Positions 1-13,300 of a DNA stretch of 64,000 nucleotides are shown here, piece after piece. The translations under genes and the position numbers were made by a program. Where the stretch lies: contig NC_092590.1 in assembly GCF_047663525.1 (NCBI RefSeq), positions 7,522,001 through 7,586,000 on the forward strand, written 5' to 3'. The DNA comes from Anas platyrhynchos. Taxonomy: Eukaryota; Chordata; Aves; Anseriformes; Anatidae. Positions within the stretch are counted from its first letter, which is position 1. Each line of letters starts with the position of its first letter. The notes under the pieces were generated by a model that did no database searches, was not told the DNA's origin, and worked only from the letters and a program-made list of their open reading frames with translations.

Positions 1-3000
1 TTCTCTTGCTTCTATTATTATTATTATTATTAATTATTTCCACAGTATTGCACTAGGATAAATGCTAATATGACAGCTGGGAACAGCAGCATCAGACAGT
101 ACAGAGAGTAACCTGCAGCTGTGCAAACTCCCTCCCTGAGAATTCCCCCTCCCCATACTGGTCTGAATCAATAAGAGTCCAGACTTGATCTGACAGAAAA
201 TAAGAAGCACGAAACCTGATTATAAACTGGGCCACCCTCCACTAAAAGCAACTGTTTCTTGATGGTTTGGGTCTGTGTGTAGCCGCTTTCTGTTTGCTCG
301 ATCTTCACTGCTGCAGCTAATGCAACTAATTAAACCCGGACTGACAAATGGAAGCCACGTTTTCATATACTCTGCTCAGAACTGAGTCTCTATTCTGCGT
401 GCTATAAAATCCAATAATAGTAATGTAAATTATGCAGGGCCAGACTCATGCCAAACAATATTTGCTTCTCCAAATAGTTCCCTGGAATACAAAAGGGCAA
501 CCAACGGGAAAGTGCAGCAGTGCCATCCCATCTAGGATTACAGGATCCTGCCCAGGAACCATGGACATGCCACTTGAGTCTAGTTTGCTAAATTGGCTCC
601 TCCCAACACGATTTTCTTCAGTGTTCAAGCTGGGAGCATGCAACCTGGACAGCTCAGAAGGAATGTCTCACTTCTTTGTGAGTAACCACCAGCAGAGTGT
701 TTGCTAGTCCCGGCACAGCTCTGACCTCTTCCAGGCAAATGCACTGAAAGAGACAAATTCAACAAGATCTCCCTTTCATATTAAAACCCAGAAGCAATTT
801 CTGTGTTACTCCAGAAGCTCTCACATTCTTAGTTTCTCGTTTACATGTCTTGTCCTTTCCAAACATCTCCTAGAGCCTTCCCTCCCCCCGCCATCCATTT
901 CTTCTTTTTGCCTTTACTCAAAACACGGTCAAAAGCATGTCCCAGAACTGCTCTTTTATTTTCTCTAAATAACAGTGAAGAGAGAACTGTCTGACACTTC
1001 AATACCATAGTGATCTTTTCTGGAAGAGATCCCTTCTCTGCAGTCAGATGAAGAGTGGTTTATAAAATCATAGACTTCACCATCCTAGAAATAAAGGAAT
1101 GGTTTAAAAAAAGGCAGAAAAAAACTCTTAAGAGGGAAAGTTGTTTTTTTTAACCTTCATGAGCCAAATGGGCCTCTGACCAAGCCTAACCCCCAGACCC
1201 ACTGTGTGATATGATCCAGGCCTGAAGATGTGAATAATTTACTTGAAAGTAGATAGAACTGACCACCTCCCCTTAGATCGAACCAGAAACTTCTCTCCAA
1301 AGTATGAAATCCATCCAGCTGTACCACAGCTAAACTTTTCAAACATACCATTTCTCACCAAGTGGTTCAGCAGGCCACACGCAATGATTCCTTCACACCT
1401 GAAGTCATTCATCAATGAAGAAGTCGTTTCAAATACGTTATAATAAAGCAAGCTATCGTGCCCACCTCCAGGCATTAAGTACAGTAGTTTATTTCAGCTT
1501 AGCATTCATACAATAAATTAGACTGAAATAGCAGGGTAGTGTCTCTTGTGAGAGACTCAACACGCAACCAGCCCAAATGATCTTATAATCATCTGTCCCA
1601 GTACATCAAATGCAAAGAAGTGACTTGGTTTAATTTGGCCTGCTGACTTGGTGACTGATGAACTAACAATAAGCAAATACTCTTTTCTTCCTTTCTTTTG
1701 GACTTTCCACTGTTTCATCCAGCTTTGGTGGGTTTGCTTTAACGAAGCTGGTAAAGACCAGCTAGTGATCCTACTGGAGAGGGTCTTGTCCCCTACCTTG
1801 GCAAAAAGCTGCTGTTCCCGAGTTCAAGGACGGTATGTTCTGGCTGTTCCAAAGCTGTGAAGGAAACGGAGCCCTCCCTCAGTTTTCCAGGGCTTTCAGT
1901 ATCTATATTGTCTTAATTAGCACATTGTTTGAATCATATATTGGCTTTTATTCTTGCTTACTAGACGTTATGCTAGCTTGTCAGCACTTGAGCTTCTTTT
2001 CCTGTCAGCCTCTAGAAGTTTGATCCTGGCCTCAGGCATAATCTGATCTGGTTAAAATTATATTTTATAGCCATCACAATACCAATTACCGCCAATACAG
2101 GTTAACGATTCTATGCGAGAGTTCACTGAAATCGCATAGGAAATGTGTAGGGGCTATTCCTTACACCAAGAGGGCAGAGCAGAGAGGGACACTCGGATCC
2201 CCACAAAACCAGACCCCAGATCTGTCCCAATGGCCCCAGGGAATCCGCCAGCCCTGGTCACAGTGCCCGTGGACACAGACTTCAGCAGGGGCATCGCCCC
2301 CACCCCAGGAGCTTATGGACACAGGCTACTTTTAATGACATTTCTGATTGCCTTCAGGAAAGAAAAAAACATACAGGCCCAGAAACAAATAAAAATAACG
2401 TCCCAAATTTTTGTCAGCCATGCCTTGCACTAACCTAAGCCTGACCTCGGTGTCAGTTTGGGGATTGCCCGCCCTGACCACCCTCCTTCCTCTGACATGG
2501 TAGTGCCCCATCCAGTACTGTTAACAGCATTTCAGCAGGTTGAGCCTACATGGTGCATAATTCTGACAAAAGGGACATTAAGAAACGTTGAAGTGCCTGT
2601 CAAGCAGGGCGGGAGGGAGGCCCAGTGGGAGAGAGCAGCATATTCTAGTGATCTCTAAAAGCCAGGAATGCCTGAAATCTCCTCCCGAGGTATGACGACC
2701 ATTCTTTTTTTGGCCTCAGGCATGTCACTCATTGTTCTCTTCAACAATTTGGAGATGATATTTGGCTGGCAGAACGTTTTAATTTAATTTATTAGCAAAA
2801 TTAATAGAAGAGCAGGGTTTTAACCATGAAAGCATTACGAAAACCAAGTGCTATTGTAGGTAATCTCTTTCCAGTTGTCTCAATTTATTTCACAGCAGAA
2901 ATTACAACAAATACCCACTGGATTTTTTGGCAGTTAGAATTCCACATCTTTTCTGCTAGGGTTACACATTTTCCAGCTACAATCTGATCTTAAGGAAAAG

Positions 3001-6000
3001 ACAAAAAAAAAAAGGCTCGCTGAAACTGTACTGTTTACTATAACCAATACTATCTTTTTAAAGCCCTTTTACATTTAATGTTTTGACAGGCACCTTTCAC
3101 CAGTTGCTGTGCTGTGAATATTCATTTCACCAGATAGACCACACTGGCATCCACAGAAGGATCCAGAAAGAAAGTTAAATATGCTCTCTCTCGCATCCAG
3201 ACAGAAAGAACAACAGCGAAACATTCTGGGGAAGCCACATAGCACATTACTGACTTATGACATTTATCAATGTTAGATGACTACATTAGGCCTCTATGTT
3301 AGCAGACACAAAGGAGTGGTTAAAATAGCATGTTGAAAGAGTCATTTGGCTCTCTGAAGTGGAGATAAAACTGAAGATAAAGCAAGTCATTAGTTAACAT
3401 GAATAAGGTCTATGCAGCTTTTTGTAAGAACACTTAAAAGATCTTAGATCTTAGTAACAGGTATGGCATTACTTCACTATCAGGGCCAAAAAAAATGTAT
3501 CCTCCCCATGTTTTCTGCTTCACAGCTACTTTCCATCCCAGAGAGAGTTCACCCACAGCAAAATGATTTTTCATGCATGCATTAGAGCAGGCACTCCAGC
3601 AGAACTCTCAAAACAAAGGCACTCACTGAAATCTGGCGCTGATTTACAGAGCTGCTGAGCACTTAAGGTTTCCAGTGATAGCAGTAAGAGACCAGGATTA
3701 TAAATATCAGCCTGTAGGTTCTTATTCTGAAGCCTATCTATCAGAAATATTGCTACTTTTGCCTCCTCTTTTTATCCCACGAGTTCTTGGCTGTCAAGAT
3801 GAATAATTAAAAAGACTATTTCAGTCAATTTTCCTATCCACATTACAGACTTTTTCAGCTGGTTCATTCCTCTTGTGATCTTGCTGTTTTTTAGCAAATA
3901 CAGCAGGGAACAGTTTATGCATTTGTTTTATAGCTGCCCCACTGGCTATGTGGAATAAAATCACTGCAATTTACCAATCTGATCCACTTTCTTTGTTAGA
4001 TTAGCTCAACTTCACCTTCACTTCTGTTTGGTGTGCCTGAATAAACGTACAGCTGTATAAGCTTGCATCTGCACACCGCTGACACAAAGGCAGGATCCAA
4101 CAAGACGGATAATAAACAGAAGCAGAAACAGGCAGTGCTATGCCCAGCCTTCCACAACAAAAGCACCTGAGATGAACTCAAGAGACTGGAATTACCAGAG
4201 ATGCACTCAGTGCCTGGCACTGAGCTCCTGTGAGCAGACTGCGGGATGCTCCCTGTTGCTGCCAGACTTGGAAGCTCTCTGCCTCAAGCATGGCTGGCCT
4301 GAAAGAGGTAACTTCCTGAGCACGCTGCAAATGAGGTTCCCTTTATAAAAATTTAACATTTTCCTGTGTTTGGCCATTCAGGTGGTGCCAGAGGGGATAG
4401 TCATTGGTGGGTGTCCAAGAGCAGGTGTAATCAAACACACTGCTAACTGCTGGGAACGTTCATTTCCCTGCTGTTCATGGAACATCTCGGGAGATCTCCA
4501 GAAGCAAATATGTCCTAATTAATAAATATTTGAGCGGCAGAATCTCCCAAGGAATTTGCCCAGAGCCTGCTGAATGTTAGCTCTTGATACAATGGCATTT
4601 ACTGCGTGGCAAAATTTAAAAGGCACTCTGAAGATTTAAAGCAACAAAAAAAAAAAATTAATATATTTATGTCAGACCCTACTCACAGTGGCCATAAGAG
4701 CCCCGCATGTGGATTTCTTATACCATATGAGGAAGAAGTTGGTAGAGAAAGAGGCAAGCGATCTGCACGGGGCTGTGCTGTGGAGGAGGCAGCCTGACCC
4801 GACACCACCTCAGAGCGAGCCTCGCAGCTGCGGGGAGCACAGCGCCAGAGCCTATTGCTGACCCAAATGCCACCGAGCGAATGATATCCCAGAACTTGGC
4901 ATCCAAATCCTGCAGCTACCAAACACACCCTGCTCGAGGCCACAGCTGTCAATTCTCCACCTAGACAGAGACACGGAGAGAAGAGCAGTGGGGAAAAAAA
5001 AGGCAGGGGCACTAAGCGCAAGCAATAGCCCACATTATATTAAAGTTTCAGATAGTGGTTGTCCATTCCCCAGAGGTAGATCCTGTCTTGCTTGTGGGAG
5101 TGTGAACACAGAGGCTCTAGCTCAGACTTGAGTAAAGGGTTATTTCAGAAAAGGGGGAAAAATATTTTAGCATCGATTGCTTAGCCTCCTGTGTCCTGCA
5201 AAACTCCGCTGCTCCTCAGAAATCCCCCAAAAGTACCTGTAGGAGTCAGAGAGAGCATAAAATAAAATCATTTTTGAAGAAAAATGGCACAACCTAGGCG
5301 AGGGTTGGTCTTAGGGACTGAGACCACTAAACACTGGGTTAAGCATTAAGGACCGGGGAAAATAATTTTGCAACAGCCTGGCGTACCAGTGATTGCAGAA
5401 CCAGCAAACAGGACTGCAAGCAAAGTGTTCACTAATAATCACATACATTCTTACAAAACCTCTACTCAGCAGCATGGCAACGAGCAATGTCTGCCTAGCT
5501 GAGGAGTGAGCAAACAGGCTGCTGAAAGATACAGCTACCTCCTTCAGAGCTGCCAGCACGTATTGGCTGGGGTAGCCTTTGACTTATGCTAGGCTGTCAG
5601 CTAGCAAGCCACAAAAAGCAATGGTACAATCAGGCACAGTTAGACTGCAAATTAAAATGTCTGTGCATGTACAGACAAACTGTGTGCCTGCTGTAACCAC
5701 GTGTGCAGGGTATTGCAAGATGCCTTCATCCCATCAACATCCCTGCCACTGCTTTCCTGAGTGCTCTCGGCATACTGAGTATGATCTCTGCGCTTCACTC
5801 ATCCCCTTTTGTAGTAAAAAGGATCTGTGCTTCTCTTTTGCTTGAAGGAAGGATATTTGTAATTTAAGAGTTGTTATAAACAACAAAAATACCCTGAGAT
5901 CGTGGTATGTAAGGTAGTATTTGAAATTGTAAAGTAATTGTTTATTACTGCTAAGATCACAAACAGAACAAATTAGGCCATCAAACAGAAGAAAAAAAAT

Positions 6001-6967
6001 AATTTGGGTAGGTATGATTTTTTGAATCAGAAATAAAGAAATAACCATCTTCCCAAGTTTTGTTGCAAAGTACTGAAAACTTCTAAATATCACGTATTTG
6101 TTACTCTTAGCACAAATGAAAGTCTATTTCTATATAGAAAAGTACGAAAAAATACTCCTCCTCACAGGAGAGAGGTAACTGCTTATACTTCATTTCTACT
6201 GAAAACCATCACACTATTGCAGAAACTTCTATTTCTCAAAGTGCAAAGTTGTTTTATTATAATAAAATTCCTGTTAGTGCTAAGAGATAAACCCAGAGAA
6301 GCCCTCTGTGATTTTACTAGAGCGAGCATGCCACATCAGTAGCAACACAATGGCTTGCAGAAAGTAATAAGGGAGTGTTTCTGAGACTCATTGCCTTATA
6401 CATGACACCAAAAAAAGGTTCACTCTCTGAAATCATTTCACAAGTTACCAAACTGAAAACACAATTATAATGAATAGAGTAGTTAATGCAAAATCACCGT
6501 TTTAAATACCTACCCCAATTTGTTATAGCATCTTTATTAAAAACTAAAGAGCTTTAGGGCCACTCTCCATGATATTAAAATCCTACTGCAGTTAAGGTCA
6601 ATTGGGCATTAGGACAAAATTATAAAATGAAGTACCCACCCAAATCCTTCTCAGTAACGCCTGTATGAAAAGGTTTGATGTACCCCTTGTGCAGTGTATT
6701 GAAAATTAGCCGTAGGTGCCAGAAACAAGACTCTAGTAAGGAGAGAGGGGCATGGGAATTCTATTCTGAGAGTTTGCATGTGTTTCCCAACGCTAAAGAA
6801 ACCTCTCCATTTGTGCCCTTGCGTTTGGCTGCCTTATTTATAACTGGGCTGATGGGCAAGGCAGAATGCATCACATGAAGAAGCTTAAATACCTAAAATA
6901 CCTGTGCCAAGCAGTAAAATTGTAATACCATCTACGTATCTCTAGACAGACTTATAGAAGGACCTAC

Positions 6968-7159
6968 CTTATGGATGTTGGCATAGAAGTCAGAGAGGCT
7001 GATTCCTGCATAAATTCTCAGTGCTCCTAGCTGCTCAGTGCTGCAAAACATGCGGACCAAGGGCAGGGCGGGTACTCTCCTCAAATGTTCTTGGATCACA
7101 GGCTCATCTTCACGTTCCAGGATTAAATACCCAGGGTGACAGCACTTTGCTTCCAGACA
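6968..7159 (-). other. Exon-like open frame of unknown origin
   Basis: A 192-bp minus-strand stretch stays open for 64 codons. It is preceded by a fair acceptor (gtttctcctcag) and followed by a strong donor (AAG|gtaggt), so it behaves like a phase 0-0 internal exon. The peptide runs from CLEAKCCHPG to DFYANIHK and is protein-like (mixed hydrophobic and charged, three early cysteines), but I do not recognise its family. No partner exon could be joined with confidence. A 64-codon open stretch can arise by chance in this much DNA, so this is a weak call; a single internal exon of an avian gene or a decayed copy are alternatives. Confidence 0.2.
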
Positions 7160-10100
7160 CTGAGGAGAAACTGATCCTGAGCTAACCAAAGTCAATATCA
7201 AACTCCCCATAGACTGCATTAAAATCCCATTGGATTACACATACTTTACAGAAGGGGCAGTTTCTCATCTAAAACATCCACACAGCTCTAAATAAGCACA
7301 TTTCCTTTTTCCTCCCACAGAAATCAAAAGAGAGCAGGGCCTTGGGTAAGAGAATATCTTAACTGTATGGTCTCCATCAGCCACTGAAGTATTTTTTAGA
7401 CCTGTGTAATGTACCGCAACCCTGATACTCAGAAATAACATAAATATTAATACATATTTCACAAAATATTAGCAATATTAAAAGTAAAATAAAAGGAACT
7501 TTTGATTAAGTCTCTGGATATGATTTTCAGGTTATGTAATTTTACACCTGTCCCAAACACATTGCCACTGTGCGAGCGTATGAAATGGACATTTCTTTTC
7601 TCAGGCTTGTACCCAAGAGAGGTCCCAGCAACACACGTTAACCAGCAATCAATATCAAAGCTCCTTGTCTTCTGCTGCCACTGACAGATGCTGTTCAGTT
7701 ACACGACAAAGCAATTACACCTTGAGAAATGATCAGTCATTAAAAACTCTTCAAGTCATAGCATTGTGTGGATCAGGTACTCCGCTATTACTAATGCTTT
7801 TGTCAGAAGATGAAGGTCTCTTAAGTGGAGAAAGATTCAAAAGAGGAAAGCATCATAAATGTTTAAGATTAAAAGCCTGTATGGTTGCATGGCTGTTAAG
7901 AGCACTTGCTACAGCTGCACCCGAGAGGGATAAATGGTAACATTAATATTTCACTTCACAGTGATTTCACCAGGACCCATCAGATTAAGTGCATGGTCAA
8001 ATTCAGACAAATGCACAAATAGAAGACTACCACATCTCAGGTTTACACGTTAATACAGATTAATTTAGGATGAAAACTTACCTCCAAATTTGTGGCGACT
8101 TCTCCTAATTAACAATCTGGTCTATTCCTCGAAGTAAGGTGGCCAACTTTTACTAGCTTAGAAAATGAAAACAAGTCTTTCTGATGCAGCAAAGTCCTTG
8201 GCTACCAGTGCTCAGGCAAAGTGGTAAGGGCTTGAAGCAATACTCCAGATTTGAATGCTAAGCCCCAAGCAATTGCTTTTCTGAGACCCTCTTGAGCAGC
8301 ACTGTTACGGAGAAGCAGAATTTCCACAAAACTAGAAAATGCAGTCAGCCAATGCCAGAGAAGGAAATGGTACGGTACGCTGTAAATGGCAGTCGCTTTA
8401 CCTTTCTGCAGCCTCATTACTTAGGCAATGGACATGTCAAACTCTGTGAGTAGCAGCTTTGTGGCAGTGCCCCAAGTGTTTCTCAGAAGCTGCTGACCTC
8501 TGAGGATGGTGGAACTGCAGACAAACAAAGAGCTCCATGCTTTTGCACAAACGCCAGGCAGAACACAGGTTCCTGGTAAGTACCTAGACCAGCTCATAAA
8601 AATGTGAATAATTTTATTTGTCTGTAAATATCAGTGATTATTTACACACATCAGATTTTTACAGCAAGGTAAAAAGACAACATTCAGTTGCATTTGCACA
8701 GGCTCCCTTATCACGTGAAAAATCTTGGTCATCTACAGCCTCCTTAATAGATGGTCAGTGATACTTGGAGACTTTCCTGGTATCATCATTTTCTGAGATG
8801 GGTTTTAACCCCATTAGTAAGGAGTATTTTGTCTAACTATTGCTATTCCATCAATGCAGCAAGTGGCTTGTGATTTACTTGTCACAATGTTGAAATTATT
8901 GAGACGTGGAAGCATCCCCTGAATCTCCCATGGCCCAACATCTCGGCAGGCACTCTCCTTATTTGTGTGTATTTATTTTTGGTGTCTGAAAGCTGCCTGA
9001 AACAATGTGCAAAGGGATTCGTCTCACTGTAACTGGAATACTGCTCCATGAACTATTGGCATCAGCTGAAATGGCTGTGGGCTTACAAATATCATCAAAT
9101 GCCAGTTCCCAGGATGTGGTCAATAAGTTATTTACAGCATCTTTTCAGAACCCCTTCCTCTGTTTTATCCCCAGCCCACGCAAGGTCGGCATCACACAGT
9201 TCAAAAAGAGCATGGCCTTTTGTGGAATTTACTCCAAATATTCATCAGAGGAAGAAACTTCATCACTTCAGATATATTTTTAGGTGGCGATATTTGACTT
9301 CAACTTCCTCCAGGCCTGTCCCCCTGCCCTTCTGATGAATCACAAGTTATCCAAACTGTAACAGGGTTCCTAAAGTTAAAGTTTGGTGAATTCACCCTGA
9401 CAAGAATTCCTATCAGTGCGCAGGATCAGAATATACAAAAGGATATGCTTTGACTCTAAGAGTACATCACCTTGATAGTTTATTTCTCTGCTCTGTTTCA
9501 GTAAGAATGCTAAAGCAATTTCAGTCTCAGTAAGACTGAAAATCTTTCAGGCAGCGCTGTCCACTGTCACTCCAGCTGTCTGGCTGGCTGGCAGTTGCTG
9601 TTGAATACTCTCCTAGCTGTTCTAACTTAATGTGTGGTCCATCTCATTCGTCTTAGTTCTGCTAGGCTCCTTTGATGGCAAAGATGTCAATCACACAGCT
9701 CTTTGGCTATGTAGCTTCATCAGATTCAAGTAGCCAACTTCTTTCTTTCCTTCAGCCCAAGTTTAGGGCTCTCCCTTCCACAAGGGAAGACTGCTTCTAC
9801 AAAGCAGTCACCTCACCTACTGATTTAATATTAAATGTACTGCACAGGTCTTGTATAAGACAACTGTCTTTTGTCCCCTATACCAAATTTCTTTCAGCTC
9901 CACAGAGGATCCTTTTATTGGAACTGGCTCATTCTCAGTATTCATCCTCCTTGCAGTTCTTGCCTGCAATGTTATAAGCCAAAAGACTGACATATTCAGT
10001 ATTTCCACACAGAGAACTGAGTGCTCTTCAGCAGGGTGTTTTTATTTTCTACTTGATTTCACTTCTGTGTTTCCTACAGGAATTTTTAATTTGCTACTCG

Positions 10101-10320
10101 TGCATTATTCTCCTTCAGCACAGCCCTTTTGCTTAGGATCTGTTTGATCAGGTTGCCAGTTTAATGCTCTCTTCCAGAGCAGACTTGCACGTAAGTATCT
10201 ATATCATAAATTCTTGTTTCATATCCCAGCCACCAAAACTATTGTTTGTGTGTTCTGCTTGTGCTGAGCTCCTTTCCAAAGGTTTATGTACTGATTCTGG
10301 GCCTTTCCAGTCTTTTATAC

Positions 10321-10348
<28 letters not shown>
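10321..10348. repeat. Poly(A) tract, 28 bp
   Basis: Uninterrupted A run in the left intergenic region; no flanking target-site duplication noticed. Confidence 0.8.
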
Positions 10349-10352
<4 letters not shown>

Positions 10353-13300
10353 TCATTTAACCATTACTCCATTACTCTGTTTTTGGTGGTTTGCTTGTTT
10401 TTTGGCATCACAATGCTGATCAACCCTTGAAAAAAAATTCATGACTATTCATTTCTTTATGAAGGCCAGAGAGCTTTAAGAATCAACTTTTCTTCTCCAA
10501 TATCATTTGATCCACACACTTCACTTCTACGCAAATCTTAATTAATATGATACTGAAAACTTTATTCAGTTTGTGACAAGCCAGACTTTTCTTTGAAACA
10601 CTTCACATTGAGGCAATCTGTAGAAATAAGCCCTTGTTGGATACGCTGGAAAATGTCACTTTTTTCTATCAAGAGACAAAGAATTTTATTAGCTCTCCTT
10701 CCAAACCTCTCCTCATGAATTCCCTGTTATAAAGAAATAGTTCGTGTAGATTTTGGACAATGTCTATTCAATCATTGTGCCTGACCAAAACAAAGAACGT
10801 TATTTTTCTGGCTTGTGAAAAACGTGGCTTGCATTGTTTCTGCTGCTGATTACCCTATCCAAAGAGAATGTCTGCTCCTCGGTCAAAGCGTAAAGAATGC
10901 TCAAGCAAGCTAAGGAACAAAAAAGCAACACTTTTGTGTAGAAAAATGTGCCTGTACCCCTCTAGGGAAATTATTTCCTGATGTTGAGAAATAATTTGAG
11001 ATGATCAGCCTAAAATATGAGCTTTTTTTTTTTTTTCTTTTTAGTATAATTCAGAATGATTGGCAGAGACCTCTAGGAACTGAGTGTTTTGTGCATATCA
11101 ATGCAATGCAGACAGGGCAGCAAGCACTGGAACTGCAAGGTGCAAGTGATTCTTAGCCATGAAGTTTGAGTTCCAGAACAAGCAGGAGTGTTACAATTCC
11201 AGTGTTCACCCTCCTGCTTCAGAAGGAAGGAAATCGCTCCACCACATCACTTTCACGTGAAATAACAAGAAATGCCGAAGTATTTTCCTTTTCTAAATCA
11301 ATCAGTGAGAAAACAGAACAGGTTTCTCAAGACCTAAGAGCGTGCTCTGCAAAAACACCCACAATGTCATTCGTGTGTAATCTGAAGCTAGCAGTACACT
11401 GCAGGATTAGTCTAACATGGAATACTCTATAAAAGGTCGAATAAAGATAAAATTTGAAAGAATTTCAGGAAAGAGTGATATTATTCTGAATTTAATTTGC
11501 CATGCCTTTAGCTGGTTGTTTACCGTACTCTCATATTGACCTCTTTCCCCCTCCATGATTTAAACTTTCACATGATCTTAACCACAAGAGACTGGGCTAT
11601 GAAACAAAAAAAAATATAATTGGTATGGGTTATTTTTGGAGGCTCAAATGCTTGGCCACATTTTAGCAGCATAAAATTCAGGACACATGACTCAGAAGTT
11701 GATCCGATCAGCCCAAGGCATTAGACTTGAGCGTCAATAATTAAATCAGGTTCTTACAGAAAAATGCACTTAGCAGTATTGGACTTAATTTCCCTTTTCT
11801 TCAACAAAGGTATAATTGTTTCAGAGACTGGAAAATATTACAAAGCAGACTGCACATATTGTTTTGGTCCTGTTTACCAAAACAATATTAAACTGGGAGA
11901 ATAAACATGAGAGAGTTAAGCAAAAACATGATTTTGAGATTTGTTTACGAATTTACCTTTTGAAGGATTAGAGAAACAGCTGTGTGAAGACTCCACAGGA
12001 TTTCTACAACTGCTCGTCTAAATGGAATGGAAAAACTAAAAACATACCAATGAAACACTTGTTTGGATTACTGAATAAGCAAGCCATTGAATTTACAGCA
12101 TAGGTGCACTGAATCTACTAGTAACTGCCATTTTGGATTGTTCTTACTTTCCATCTAGTCCAGTAGCACATCCCAGGTACCAACAGCCAGTACCAGAGGC
12201 CTCAGAAGAAACTACTTCAGCTCTGAACCAGGTAACACTAGAATACTCTCTGTTCCTGCTCTCAATCCACACATGCATAAAGTCCTTCCTCTCCTGTATT
12301 AAGAGACAAAAACATTCCATTCTAGTCTTCTCTGGACATGAAATATTTTACCAAGTCCTCTCAGTCACCTTTCCATTAAAAGAAAAACAAAAACCCTATG
12401 CCACTAGCAAATTCCTCCCACCCCTCCTTAAAAAGATGTGCCAAATCTTTTATTACTCATCACTTCCAGAATAAAATATTTTCTTGTCAGAGTGTCTTCT
12501 ATAAAACGTGTTAATTACCACATTGTGGGTAAACTGGTATTCCACTGTTATGAGAGGTTACAGTTGTTTGTACAGTCAGCTCCTTCCATAACACTCTTAA
12601 GTCAGTCAAGTGTATTTCAAAAATACCAGACTTTAAGTCAGACCAAATATATTAAACATACATACCTGACAAGTGCTACTAAACAACTTCCTGCAATAGT
12701 TGGAGCAATTTCACATTCTTTTCTAAACACAAGATTGGGATGTTATTTCATTAAATATATCTTTTTTTTTTTTTTTTTTTTTTATGCAGTCTTGGGAAAG
12801 ACAATATCTTTTTGTTCACAGTTGCTTTCTGCACTACCCATTGAATAAAATCCCATACTGAATGTCGATAAGAAAAGTACACAGCATTCTAGAGAGGCTT
12901 CTCTCCTTGCCATTCACTGTTTCAGACTGATATTTCAGCTTGGACTTGCCACTGTTTAGCAAGGGAGCCTTTGAGATATGTAAAAAATAGTTTATAAAAA
13001 TGAGACATTAAAATGCCTCCATTCTGACACAAATTCTGATCTTCTGAAATTCAAAGGTGTTTTTTTTCACTGATTTAAAGAGAAAAATGAAAACATTTAT
13101 TCTATCGAAAACTTTACTTTTCAGCAAAAGAAAGTGACAGCACTAGCTTGGAGCTTCTGCAGCTGCCTTGAACACCTAAAACAGCGGCATGCATTCTGTG
13201 AGAGAAGTCATCCACGTCAGCAGTCCACAACCAATTAGATAACTAAAAAGGGTTTGTTTTGACATTTCGTCTGTGCCCATGGAGGAAATTCAAACTGGTC

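Noticed and set aside
5734-6093. 119-codon hydrophobic minus-strand frame
   Set aside because: Phe/Ile/Leu-rich composition as expected from AT-rich noncoding DNA; no domain or splice support.
8460-8553. Possible terminal exon on the minus strand (ctgcag then about 30 codons to a stop)
   Set aside because: Short, unrecognised peptide with no partner exon; its stop would precede the exon-like frame at 6968-7159, so the two cannot belong to one coding gene in this order.
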